DNA of 19,027 nucleotides from Pseudomonadota bacterium (GCA_015222915.1 JADFWE010000039.1:1-19027); one strand, 5' to 3'; numbered from the stretch's first letter, positions 1 through 8,291 are shown. A program made the numbers and translations. The notes: generated from the sequence alone by a model not told the origin.

Positions 1-27
1 GACAACAGCTAATAAAGATACAGTGAA

Positions 28-44
28 GGTGGGCACTGCCCACC
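28..44. repeat. short perfect inverted repeat
   Basis: GGTGGGCA and TGCCCACC form a perfect 8-bp inverted repeat around one central base, followed by CTACG. Read on the minus strand this is GTAGGGTGGGCAGTGCCCACC-like, a motif I recall as a common dispersed intergenic repeat in proteobacteria. It lies about 140 bases beyond the hrpA stop. It could fold in the hrpA transcript, but no T-run follows on the minus strand, so I do not call it an intrinsic terminator. Confidence 0.6.
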
Positions 45-55
45 CTACGAAAACT

Positions 56-95
56 AAAAGCTTTTCCTCGGCGTCTCGGCGGTGAAGTTTTTTAA
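56..95. repeat. half copy of dispersed repeat related to 12532-12639
   Basis: The stretch begins AAAAGCTTTTC and ends GGTGAAGTTTTTTA. This matches both ends of the right half of the long inverted repeat at 12601-12650 (AAAAGCTTTTC ... GGTGAAAAAATTTTTTA). The middle differs, being CTCGGCGTCTCGGC here rather than the CTCTGTG type. It looks like a solo, diverged half of the same family. Bases 1-184 hold only this repeat and the preceding one; I see no gene there. Confidence 0.5.
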
Positions 96-184
96 TCCTT
101 ATGGATGTCGCCTATGTGTCAACAGCAGTCACTTCAAAACGAAGACCTGTGCCAGATCATACGCCCGTTAGTCTCTGACCGAAA

Positions 185-3100
185 TCACACCGCTATCTCA
201 TTCCAGAATTTTTTCAGGCGTTTTTCCGAGACCGGAAATTTTGTTTTAAGCTCCTGCGCGAAGAGTGAGATTCGATATTCCTCCAGCATCCAGCGATACT
301 GCTCGAGCTGCGGTGATTTGATATGCTGTTTTTCGAGCGCCGTCTGCCGTTTAGTATACTCATCCCATAAGCGTGAGAAATCCAGACGTAACTGCCGGTC
401 ACGCGTCGCATTGGTCTTCGATTTTTCATAACGTTTGTCGATACCTTTCAGGTAGCGGGGGTACTCCTGCAACCACTGCCTGTCGATCATCGTTATAAAG
501 TTTTCAGGGAAAAGACTGGCCAGCTGCACCTGGATGTCGGTGGCCGTATCAAGTTGTGATAACACCGGTGCCTTCATCTGTTTTTTGACCATGCGGTAGC
601 CATCGAGCACATCACCAAGCAATCTGCTCCAGTGCTTGACCGTATCGTGCAACGCCGCTCTGCCCTTATCCAGTCGTCCGGCAAAATCTGCGGCGGTCTT
701 GATCTCATCGAACAGGAAAACCTCGTCGATGGTCTTGTTGATGATATCCAGCTTGAGGTCTTCACAGCGGCCAAAGTCGGCGTACTTCAGGCACAGGTTC
801 TGGATATCGGGGATCGATTTTTTCAGGTGTTTCATCTGTTCGGGCAAGGCATTGATGAAAAGCTGTCGCAATCCTCTATGCGTTTCCAGCGCTGCTTCCT
901 GTCTACTCTGCAATGCTCTGAGATTCACCTGCCGGCCATCTCTGACCAGTGCAGGGTAGGCTTTTATGCTTATGCCCTGTAGCTCTATCTCGATCGATGC
1001 CGTCATCGAATCGAGGACATCCGGCCCGACATTATCCTGATCATATGGAGAATCGGAATCAGCACCACTCTCTTCGATGGTGACGCTATCTCGCGCCGTA
1101 CCCGATAATCGATCTTTTATCGCCTGCAGGTCACGGCCTTCTTCGATCACCTCGCCATCGACACCGAGCACCCTGAAATTCATCAGCAGATGCTGATCGA
1201 TGGCTGCTTCGTTCCAGGCATCATACGGGATTAACACGCCGGTCATTTTTCTAAGATGGTTTGCCACGGCAGTGGTCAGCGGCGATGCGTCATCGTCATC
1301 AGGAAGTTCCAGTGCCTGCGCACAGGCTTCGGCAAAATTCGGTGCCGGTACAAAATTTTTTCTTAGCTGTTTTGGCAGTGATTTTATCAACGCCACGATC
1401 TTCGCCTGCAGCAAACCCGGGATCAGCCATTCACAGCGTTGCGGGTTTATCGCTGCCAACCCCGCTGCCGGCGTAACCAGGGTTATACCGTCACAGTGAT
1501 TACGCGGATCAAAATGATATTCGATGGGAAAACGTGAACCGCTCATCTGCAGCGAATCAGGGAACATATCATCCGACACCGGGGTGGCGTCATCACGCGT
1601 CAGATCCTCTGTAGATAAGTACAATGCCTTCGATTCCCCGGCACTTTTCCGCAGCCACTTATCCAGCGTAGAACCACTGAAGACATTCGCTGGCAATCGC
1701 TGATCATAGAAATCGTACAGCACATCTTCATCGACGATGATGTCACGACGGCGTGATTTCGCTTCCAGTGTTTCCAGTGACGTTAAAACTTTTCGATTAT
1801 GGATATAGAAATCAGCCTTGCTCTCAAAGTCACCGGCGATCAGCGCACAACGGATAAATATCTCCCTGGCTTCAGCCGGATTGATCCGACCATAACTTAT
1901 CTTTTTATCCGCATGGATGATAAGCCCATACAACGCTGCCTGTTCCATCGCGACCACCTGAGCGCGTTTTTTCTCCCAGTGCGGGTTACTGTAATGATAT
2001 TTAACAAGATGCCTGGCTCTGTCTTCCACCCAGCCGACATCGATCTTTGCATTGGTGCGTGCGTAGACTTTTGTGGTCTCGACGATCTCGGCAGACAATA
2101 TCCATTTCGGTGTTGACCTGAACAGTACCGATCCCGGGAAAACATGAAACTTTTTGCTGCGCGCACCGAGGTATTCTTTGCCTTCGTCCTTAAAACCGAT
2201 ATTGGCCAAAAACCCTGTCAGCAGAGAGCGATGGATCTGCTCATAGGAAGCTGATGAAGTATCTTCGTGCAAAGACATCTTTAGATTCGACAACATCTTC
2301 TTTATCTGGTTGAAGGTGTCGATCCACTCCCGCATGCGCATCCATGATATGAAATTTTTCCGGCACCATTTACGTAGCTGATTCGCTGACAGCTGTTCTT
2401 TCTCTGCGTGGTATGCCTGCCACAGATTAATATAGAAGATGAAATCAGAGACCTTGTCTTTGAACGCAGCATGTTTTTCATCCGCTGCCTGCTGTTTGTC
2501 CAGCGGGCGTTCGCGCGGGTCCTGTGTCGCCAGAGCTGAAACGATGATAAGAACTTCCCTTAAGGCATCTTCATTTTTAGCCTGCAACAGGATACGCGCC
2601 AGTTTCGGGTCGATCGGAAAATGCCCGAGATGTTTCCCTATCTTCGTGATCTTATGCTGCCTGTCGATCGCACCTAACTCGAACAGCAACTTGTAACCAT
2701 CATTGATCAAACGCTCATCTGGCGGTTCGACGAACGGAAAATCATCGATATGCCCCAGCCGCATGTTCTCCATCTGCAGGATGACGGCCGCCAGGTTGGT
2801 ACGCTTGATCTCCGGTTCGGTAAACTCATCGCGCAGATCAAAATCATCTTCATCATAGAGCCGGATACAGACACCTTCCGCTACGCGTCCGCAACGACCC
2901 ATACGCTGGTTGGCAGAGGCCTGTGATATCTTTTCGATTGGTAAACGCTGAATCTTGCTGCGCCATGAATAACGCGATATCCGTGCCACACCCGAGTCGA
3001 TAACATATCTTATTCCCGGTACGGTCAACGATGTTTCTGCCACATTGGTCGCCAGCACGATGCGTCGCTTGTTCGATGGATGAAAGATACGGTTCTGCTC

Positions 3101-4120
3101 AGCATTGGACAGACGCGCCAGCAGCGGCAGCACCTCGGTATTATCGAGCGCACGATTATATCTGCCTTTAGCCTGAGCCTCAGAAAGCGCATCGGCTGTC
3201 TCACGTATATCCCGTTCACCGCTTAAAAACACCAGGATATCACCGCGATCGATCCGTGATAGCTCGTTGACCGCTTCAATAATCCCATCCTGCAAGGTTC
3301 GCCCGGTATCTTCTTCAGCGCTCTGAAAAGGACGGTAACGAACTTCGACAGGGTAAGTACGGCCGGAGACATTGATTACTGGCGCGTTATCAAAATGTTT
3401 TGCGAATCGCTCGGGATCGATGGTGGCTGAGGTGATGATGATCTTCAGGTCTTTACGCTTGCTGATAAGACGCCGTAGATAACCCAGCAGAAAATCGATA
3501 TTCAGGCTGCGCTCATGCGCCTCGTCGATGATGATGGTGTCGTACTGGTTCAGATAAGGATCATGACTACACTCGGCTAGCAGGATGCCATCCGTCATCA
3601 GCTTGATATAACTTCTTTCGTTCGATCTATCCGAGAAGCGAACCTTGAAGCCTACCTCGTTTCCCAGCTCGGTCTTCAGTTCATCGGCGATGCGTTGTGA
3701 GACAGCGCGTGCGGCCAGACGCCGAGGCTGGGTATGACCGATCTTGCCCCGGATACCCAGACCGATATCAAGACAGATCTTTGGCAGCTGCGTGGTTTTA
3801 CCTGAACCGGTTTCACCGCAGAGGATGGTTACCTGGTTCTGCCTGATGGTGTTTTTGATGAGCTCACTTTTTTGCGCGATCGGCAGATCGTCGGGATAGG
3901 TGATCCGTGGAAGGTTCTGCTTACGTGCCTGTACAGTATTGATCGACTGCTCTATATCTTTACTTAATTGAGAGAAGGCCGTCGCGGCGAGCTTTCCATC
4001 CTTTTGTTTTTTAAGTTTATGCAGGCGTCGCCGAAACCTGAACACATCGGCAAACATGCATTGATTAATTCTGGTATTGAGAGATTGAATATCCAAGCAG
4101 GAGACGGCCAAAGAAGACAA
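185..4120 (-). CDS. hrpA: ATP-dependent RNA helicase HrpA
   Basis: DEAH-box superfamily 2 helicase, 1311 residues against about 1300 for E. coli HrpA, collinear from end to end. Visible motifs: Walker A GETGSGKTT (102-110), DEAH (199-202), SAT (231-233) and motif VI QRMGRCGR (405-412). The helicase-associated region follows, then the long HrpA-specific C-terminal half containing LIKSLPKQLRKNFVPAPNFAEA. In E. coli HrpA is linked to rescue of stalled or collided ribosomes and to mRNA processing. The start is uncertain. The frame opens after a TAA with TTG at 4118-4120. The first ATG (4055-4057, residue 22) would remove LDIQSLNTRINQ, which aligns with the E. coli N-terminus, so I prefer the TTG (or the TTG eight codons later). 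No Shine-Dalgarno sequence is visible at either. It is transcribed alone; the upstream gene ends 146 bases away. Confidence 0.97.
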   Translation of the reverse strand: MSSLAVSCLDIQSLNTRINQCMFADVFRFRRRLHKLKKQKDGKLAATAFSQLSKDIEQSINTVQARKQNLPRITYPDDLPIAQKSELIKNTIRQNQVTILCGETGSGKTTQLPKICLDIGLGIRGKIGHTQPRRLAARAVSQRIADELKTELGNEVGFKVRFSDRSNERSYIKLMTDGILLAECSHDPYLNQYDTIIIDEAHERSLNIDFLLGYLRRLISKRKDLKIIITSATIDPERFAKHFDNAPVINVSGRTYPVEVRYRPFQSAEEDTGRTLQDGIIEAVNELSRIDRGDILVFLSGERDIRETADALSEAQAKGRYNRALDNTEVLPLLARLSNAEQNRIFHPSNKRRIVLATNVAETSLTVPGIRYVIDSGVARISRYSWRSKIQRLPIEKISQASANQRMGRCGRVAEGVCIRLYDEDDFDLRDEFTEPEIKRTNLAAVILQMENMRLGHIDDFPFVEPPDERLINDGYKLLFELGAIDRQHKITKIGKHLGHFPIDPKLARILLQAKNEDALREVLIIVSALATQDPRERPLDKQQAADEKHAAFKDKVSDFIFYINLWQAYHAEKEQLSANQLRKWCRKNFISWMRMREWIDTFNQIKKMLSNLKMSLHEDTSSASYEQIHRSLLTGFLANIGFKDEGKEYLGARSKKFHVFPGSVLFRSTPKWILSAEIVETTKVYARTNAKIDVGWVEDRARHLVKYHYSNPHWEKKRAQVVAMEQAALYGLIIHADKKISYGRINPAEAREIFIRCALIAGDFESKADFYIHNRKVLTSLETLEAKSRRRDIIVDEDVLYDFYDQRLPANVFSGSTLDKWLRKSAGESKALYLSTEDLTRDDATPVSDDMFPDSLQMSGSRFPIEYHFDPRNHCDGITLVTPAAGLAAINPQRCEWLIPGLLQAKIVALIKSLPKQLRKNFVPAPNFAEACAQALELPDDDDASPLTTAVANHLRKMTGVLIPYDAWNEAAIDQHLLMNFRVLGVDGEVIEEGRDLQAIKDRLSGTARDSVTIEESGADSDSPYDQDNVGPDVLDSMTASIEIELQGISIKAYPALVRDGRQVNLRALQSRQEAALETHRGLRQLFINALPEQMKHLKKSIPDIQNLCLKYADFGRCEDLKLDIINKTIDEVFLFDEIKTAADFAGRLDKGRAALHDTVKHWSRLLGDVLDGYRMVKKQMKAPVLSQLDTATDIQVQLASLFPENFITMIDRQWLQEYPRYLKGIDKRYEKSKTNATRDRQLRLDFSRLWDEYTKRQTALEKQHIKSPQLEQYRWMLEEYRISLFAQELKTKFPVSEKRLKKFWNEIAV

Positions 4121-4140
4121 CAGTGATAATCGGATACCCG

Positions 4141-4149
4141 ATTATAACA
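4141..4149 (-). promoter_or_regulatory. candidate hrpA promoter (extended -10)
   Basis: Read on the minus strand the sequence is TGTTATAAT, an exact TATAAT preceded by TGn (extended -10). No good -35 lies 17-18 bases upstream. Transcription would start near 4134, giving a leader of about 14 bases before the TTG at 4120. A small dyad GTCCA-AA-TGGAC (4151-4162) abuts it upstream. This is inferred from the sequence pattern only. Confidence 0.4.
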
Positions 4150-4266
4150 GTCCATTTGGACGGATAAGAAAAAAGTACGCAAAGGCCGTCAGAGAATGGT
4201 CGTCGGCGGATAAAGATCTATGCAAAACCCGAGAGCAGAATCCTTCAGGAAATCACAGCCGCTGGC

Positions 4267-4962
4267 CTACCACCAGCCACCACGACCGCCCCAGGGGCTG
4301 AAACTTGATCCATTGTTGTTCAAGGGAGCGCTGAAATTTCCACCATTATTATTCCATGGGCCGCCGAAACTTGACCGATTGTTGTCCCATGGCCCGCTAA
4401 ACCCCGAACTGTTATTGTTCCAGGGGCCGTTAAAGCTCGAACGATTATTATTCCACGGACTATTAAAACCCGAGCTGCGGGAACCCGTGCTGCGAGAACC
4501 CTGGCCGCGAGAATCTTGGCCACGATTATAATATGGAGCATTGGCGCCAGGATAACTATTACCGCCACGCCCATAGCCACCATAATAAGGCACACTCTGG
4601 CCGGCATAATTTGAGCCTGAATAGTTAGGTACTGCAGCAGGTGGCGCAACCGGCGTAGTCACGGAAGGTGTAGCGGTAGCAGACGGCACAGCTGGTGCCA
4701 CGGAAGCACTGCTCGCTGCAGCATCCTGTTCATACTTTTCCTGTACAGCCAACCCTTCTTTATGGATCAGTTCGTTAATATTCTGCGGTGGAAAATCACC
4801 ATAACCGCCGTTGTAATATCCTGGCTGCTGTTTAACCGACCATTCAGAATGGACAGGCGCCATATAGACGCCGCTTATCAGCAGACATAATAATGGTAAT
4901 CTTGACTGTATACAGCTTCTGGCAGATTCCTTGCCCATCATCATTTCGCTCATATTCATCAC
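4267..4962 (-). CDS. secreted Asn/Gly/Trp-rich protein with PW-NNN repeats
   Basis: 231 residues of unrecognised family. The N-terminus is signal-peptide-like: basic stretch, hydrophobic LPLLCLLISGVYM, and a plausible cleavage after PVHS near residue 39. A short ordered stretch (FPPQNINELIHKEGLAVQEKYEQ) is followed by an Ala/Pro/Val/Thr linker, a Gly/Tyr-rich region, and at 163-231 five to six copies of an 11-12-residue repeat of the form SSF-x-G-PW-NNN, ending WGGRGGWW. The fifth copy has PLNNN instead of PWNNN. The frame opens at GTG (4960-4962) directly followed by ATG, with further ATGs at codons 4 and 7-9; no strong ribosome site separates them. The Gly/Asn/Pro/Trp bias recalls sulfur globule envelope proteins and other export-dependent structural proteins, but that is only resemblance of composition. 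It stands alone between hrpA and the small Cys/His gene. Confidence 0.75.
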   Translation of the reverse strand: MMNMSEMMMGKESARSCIQSRLPLLCLLISGVYMAPVHSEWSVKQQPGYYNGGYGDFPPQNINELIHKEGLAVQEKYEQDAAASSASVAPAVPSATATPSVTTPVAPPAAVPNYSGSNYAGQSVPYYGGYGRGGNSYPGANAPYYNRGQDSRGQGSRSTGSRSSGFNSPWNNNRSSFNGPWNNNSSGFSGPWDNNRSSFGGPWNNNGGNFSAPLNNNGSSFSPWGGRGGWW

Positions 4963-5018
4963 CCGGCCAACACATCAGAGATATAATGGCATAGACTGTA
5001 TCACGACTGCCCTGGAAA

Positions 5019-5315
5019 TTAACAGCGAAAATTTTGCAAAAACAGCAAAAAATCAGGAGATTCAGCCAGAACCTCCATCAGGCCGTCACGCTTTCTTGCC
5101 AGGGAGCCTCTGATTAAGTCTGAGGTTCCCTGGATAGCCGTAACCTTCTGTCTGGCGCAGCGGCTGCATTGATAAACGGTGACCAGTCTTCCCTGCTTAA
5201 CATCAAACTTTCTCTCGGTAACGATCGTCCATTTATGAAATCCGCTACGGCATAAACTTTTACCTTTATGCTTTTCTGCGGGCGTTTTTCGCTTAAACGT
5301 CAGAATGTCGGCCAT
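5019..5315 (-). CDS. small Cys/His (zinc-ribbon-like) protein
   Basis: 98 residues from ATG 5313-5315, function unknown. Cys22 and His27 (LCRSGFHKW) plus Cys50 and Cys53 (YQCSRCARQ) could bind one zinc ion. I recall short gammaproteobacterial proteins with the same N-terminal pattern (MADIL-F-R ... GFHKW ... CSRC), but no named function. Both ends are odd. Upstream of the ATG the same frame stays open to a TAA at 5394-5396 and reads like protein (YEQLERENQERYRWQV), yet it has no ATG, GTG or TTG. An ATG at 5360-5362 would join it if one base were added, so a single-base deletion or sequencing error near the start is likely. The C-terminal tail after about residue 60 is partly encoded by a palindrome (5099-5133) and may be acquired sequence. 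It is a possible pseudogene. Confidence 0.6.
   Translation of the reverse strand: MADILTFKRKTPAEKHKGKSLCRSGFHKWTIVTERKFDVKQGRLVTVYQCSRCARQKVTAIQGTSDLIRGSLARKRDGLMEVLAESPDFLLFLQNFRC
5099..5133. repeat. 15-bp imperfect palindrome inside small gene
   Basis: CCAGGGAGCCTCTGA, a 5-base loop TTAAG, then TCTGAGGTTCCCTGG: 15-base arms with two mismatched positions. It lies inside the 3' third of the small Cys/His gene and encodes part of its tail (IQGTSDLIRGSLA). It resembles a terminal inverted repeat of a small mobile element or an intergenic hairpin repeat that landed in coding sequence. No transposase is nearby. Confidence 0.55.
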
Positions 5316-5414
5316 AACCTGCCACCTGTAGCGCTCCTGGTTTTCGCGCTCTAACTGCTCATAAGATATACCGTTTGTCTCCTGATCCAGGCCTTAAAAC
5401 ATCACAAATCGGGG

Positions 5415-6248
5415 TCATGATGCCTGACATACCGGGCAGTAATAACAGGCCTGCCCGCAGCGGGATTTTTTTTCAATCCGGGTACCGCAACGATAACAAG
5501 GTAAACCCTGGCGCCGGAAGACATAAAACCTGCTATCTTCAAAACTGCTGCCCTGATCCATCAATGCTTGCGCACGATCAATATCATTCGTCACACCAGC
5601 TGTTTGATATGACTGTCGAGGCAGCTCCAGGATAGCCTCAGCCAGCAGGTTTAATCTTTTCTCATCCAGTTCACTGCTGCGTACCACCGGGTTGATCGAG
5701 GCGTAGAACAGTATCTCGCAGCGAAGGTAGTTACCCAGACCCGCGACAAAACCCTGGTCGGTCAGCACCGAACCGAGTTGCCGGTTTCGATACCTGCTGG
5801 AAGTCAAACGCTCGATGATGATCGCCAGGCTCGTGGTATCTTCCAGCACATCCGGTCCCAGTCTGCGCAAGAACGGATGCAGCGACAAGGCGTCATCATC
5901 CAGCACCGCAATATCTGAGGCGCTGTATAAAAGCGCAGATTTCCCCTGACAATCTATCGCCAGACGCAGCTGCCGTTTACTGGCGGGGTAAAACGCTGTG
6001 TCACAGAAGACCCAGCGGCCATATAACTGATTATGGCTGTAGATATTCAGCCTTTGATGCTCAACCGTCGACAGACGTATCACCATCGCCTTGCCGCTAG
6101 CTCTCACCCCGATGACCTCTGAACCGGTCAGGCGGGATTCCCATCTCTGCAATGGCGTAAGACCAAAGCGGATAGAGTCGATAACCCTGCCCGCTATCTG
6201 CTCTCGCAGAGCATCGGCGATACGCCGTATCTCAGGACCTTCAGGCAT
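5415..6248 (-). CDS. nei: endonuclease VIII, DNA glycosylase/AP lyase
   Basis: 277 residues; E. coli Nei has 263. It removes oxidised pyrimidines from DNA in base-excision repair and cleaves the abasic site. The N-terminus MPEGPEIRR gives the catalytic Pro (after Met removal) and Glu, and Lys53 in SGKAMVIRL is the beta-clamp lysine. NIYSHNQLYG, LLYSASDI, HPFLRRLGPDVL and the helix-two-turn-helix LTDQGFVAGLGNYLRCEIL follow E. coli Nei closely. The C-terminal zinc finger is C251-x2-C254-x16-C271-x2-C274, with two extra cysteines at 264 and 268. The MPEGPEIRR start and the finger separate Nei from MutM, which is also present at 16726. The start ATG lies 30 bases after the stop of the upstream membrane-protein gene, so the two may be co-transcribed. 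Confidence 0.97.
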   Translation of the reverse strand: MPEGPEIRRIADALREQIAGRVIDSIRFGLTPLQRWESRLTGSEVIGVRASGKAMVIRLSTVEHQRLNIYSHNQLYGRWVFCDTAFYPASKRQLRLAIDCQGKSALLYSASDIAVLDDDALSLHPFLRRLGPDVLEDTTSLAIIIERLTSSRYRNRQLGSVLTDQGFVAGLGNYLRCEILFYASINPVVRSSELDEKRLNLLAEAILELPRQSYQTAGVTNDIDRAQALMDQGSSFEDSRFYVFRRQGLPCYRCGTRIEKKSRCGQACYYCPVCQAS

Positions 6249-6278
6249 GACGGCAGCATAGCGTATCGGTTCCCGGCA

Positions 6279-8288
6279 TCATGTATATGAAGCTGCTTCA
6301 CCCGCCACCTTCGCCTTAATCCCCTCGACGGCGACGCGTTCTTTGCTGAGAAATACGCCATCAGCAAACGCGATCGACGACGCGATAAAGGGCATCAGCG
6401 CAGACAGCAGCGGCAGACCGTTAAGCAGGCTTAATTTTTTGTCCAGATCCAGTTCACCTTCCTCTATCTGCTCGACACACCGGTCGAACGCCTTGTCAGC
6501 TTCATCGATATCTACGTCAGAATTAGGCAGGCCGGCGAGACGACTGCAGATGATCTGGTACACATCTTTTTCGCTCCGGCTCACATCGTCATCGATCATG
6601 GCAATCGATGCCCCCACCGCAGCGACCACGCTGATCAATTCATCCGGCTGCAGATTTCTTATCTCTTGCGACAGCCCTTTTCTATTCATCGCGATCAGGC
6701 GCCCGGCGATCTGATCAGGCGCTCTTAAGCGGTTGAGGTTAAACCACATCGGCACCAGGTAGCCGACGACTGCTGCGACCGCGACACCTTTTATCACCAT
6801 CCAGCCGAGGGACATCCTGCCCCGGAACATCTCATCCTTGCTGCCATAACCTTCGAACCAGCCGATGCCTTCCATCCACAGGTAAGCCACGACCGAAGCC
6901 GCTGCCAGCGCCGCCATCGAGATAGCCACATCGAATAATCGCTGTTTATTGCTCAATCGACCAGACAATCCCTGGCTCTGATGGTTATCAAGAATCCACG
7001 ATATCGAGACGGCTAATGCCAGCGATTGCAGCGCGTAAGGATAACTCCATGAGATATCTGTCAGTACCATCGATAGATTTTCAAAACTATCGACACCGGA
7101 AAGCATATTCAGGATATAGCGGTAGCTTATGGTCACCAGAAACCAGCTGGCGGCAGTAAAGAGGCCGACCCAGATATATGCGCTCCACGATCTCAGCCGG
7201 GTCAATTCGTTATAGCCCATGCCTACCCGGCATTTCAGATCTAGCGCGACGATCAATGCCGCACCGTAAGTAAACAGCATCAGGAATGTCATAAAACTAA
7301 CATTGCCGAACTTACGAAAGTCGACCGGTTTACCTAACTCCTGAATAATCGAAACCACCAGAAAAGTCATCATGATGGCAAGTAGAGCACGCGATATCTG
7401 TGTTGCGGACAGTCTGTCGCGGCCGTGTGAACCACCCTCGAAACCCAGCTGTGAGATACGCGAACTCCTGCCACTCTCCGACAGCTCAGCGATACAGGTC
7501 GCCTTGGCCACCAGAACGGTTGCATCCCGGTAAGCTTCAAAGATAGATTTGCTGAGCAGCTTTTCGATCTTACCCAATACTTTATCATCGAGCTTTTCAG
7601 CCTTTAGCTCAGCGAACTCGCTATTGATGTACTCGAGAGATTCATTCAGACGATTGAGCTCAACATGGTTGTCCTGCATAAACTCACGCAGACGGGTCAG
7701 ATCATCCTGTTTCCACTCGGCGATACTCTTCAGCAACACGTTCAGTCGTGCCCAGTGAAAATCAAGGCTGTCCGCCTGTTTCAGATCGAGGGCTTTACAA
7801 TCTACCGACAGGGATTCACATAACTTGCGCAGGTGCTTGCTCTGACTGGGCGAGAAATTAAACGGTGCACGGCGCATGGCCGCCGCCATCTTCTGCACGT
7901 GATTCGGGATATGGCCGCGCTCCCAGAACTTACTGAGCAGCGCCTGATCATAACGCGAAAGCCAGGGCAAGGAAGGCAACAGCGTAGTTAAGAACAGGGC
8001 CGATAACATCGGTGCACTGAGGCCGGAAAACTCCTGCGGCAGGGTCGGGTTCACCTGCCCTAACATGGCGCCGTACAACAGGCCTATGGTCTCCGGCGAA
8101 CTATCGAATAAGGCGCCGAGAAAGACGTAAAGTGATAGAACCGTAATCAGGTAGAAAATGAAAAAAGTGATGTAGTTCTGAAAGGTCGTGGTCGCACGGT
8201 TACTGCTCGGCGTATTGTAACGACGGTATGCATTAACACCGACGAATAAGCCACCGATCATCCATTCAAGCAAGGTAACATGTTCCAT
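6279..8288 (-). CDS. multi-pass membrane protein with coiled coil and TerB-like tail
   Basis: 669 residues from the ATG at 8286-8288. That start is chosen because GGAGGT (8292-8297 on the minus strand) lies just ahead of it; an upstream in-frame start would add 15 residues without such a site. Likely membrane segments are at about 10-20 (weak), 38-61, 93-110, 301-317, 330-351, 369-386, 418-433, 453-472 and 497-516. Residues 115-290 are soluble and helical, with a likely coiled coil at 185-250. The C-terminal part (546-669) is soluble. It carries two half-repeats, ASIAMIDDDVSRSEKD and ASSIAFADGVFLSKERV, which look like the acidic helical repeats of TerB-type domains. I do not recognise the whole protein and give no function. 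It is followed 30 bases later by nei. Tandem 15-base repeats lie upstream. Confidence 0.8.
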   Translation of the reverse strand: MEHVTLLEWMIGGLFVGVNAYRRYNTPSSNRATTTFQNYITFFIFYLITVLSLYVFLGALFDSSPETIGLLYGAMLGQVNPTLPQEFSGLSAPMLSALFLTTLLPSLPWLSRYDQALLSKFWERGHIPNHVQKMAAAMRRAPFNFSPSQSKHLRKLCESLSVDCKALDLKQADSLDFHWARLNVLLKSIAEWKQDDLTRLREFMQDNHVELNRLNESLEYINSEFAELKAEKLDDKVLGKIEKLLSKSIFEAYRDATVLVAKATCIAELSESGRSSRISQLGFEGGSHGRDRLSATQISRALLAIMMTFLVVSIIQELGKPVDFRKFGNVSFMTFLMLFTYGAALIVALDLKCRVGMGYNELTRLRSWSAYIWVGLFTAASWFLVTISYRYILNMLSGVDSFENLSMVLTDISWSYPYALQSLALAVSISWILDNHQSQGLSGRLSNKQRLFDVAISMAALAAASVVAYLWMEGIGWFEGYGSKDEMFRGRMSLGWMVIKGVAVAAVVGYLVPMWFNLNRLRAPDQIAGRLIAMNRKGLSQEIRNLQPDELISVVAAVGASIAMIDDDVSRSEKDVYQIICSRLAGLPNSDVDIDEADKAFDRCVEQIEEGELDLDKKLSLLNGLPLLSALMPFIASSIAFADGVFLSKERVAVEGIKAKVAGEAASYT

Positions 8289-8291
8289 AAC

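Noticed and set aside
105..982. Open frames on the plus strand (105-431, 632-982 and 636-959) opposite hrpA
   Set aside because: They lie inside the well-conserved hrpA coding strand and show no recognisable protein features, so they are antisense shadows.
4121..4266. Intrinsic terminator after the PW-NNN gene
   Set aside because: The T-rich run on the minus strand near 4170 is not preceded by a GC-rich hairpin; the small GTCCA/TGGAC dyad lies after it and belongs with the hrpA promoter region.
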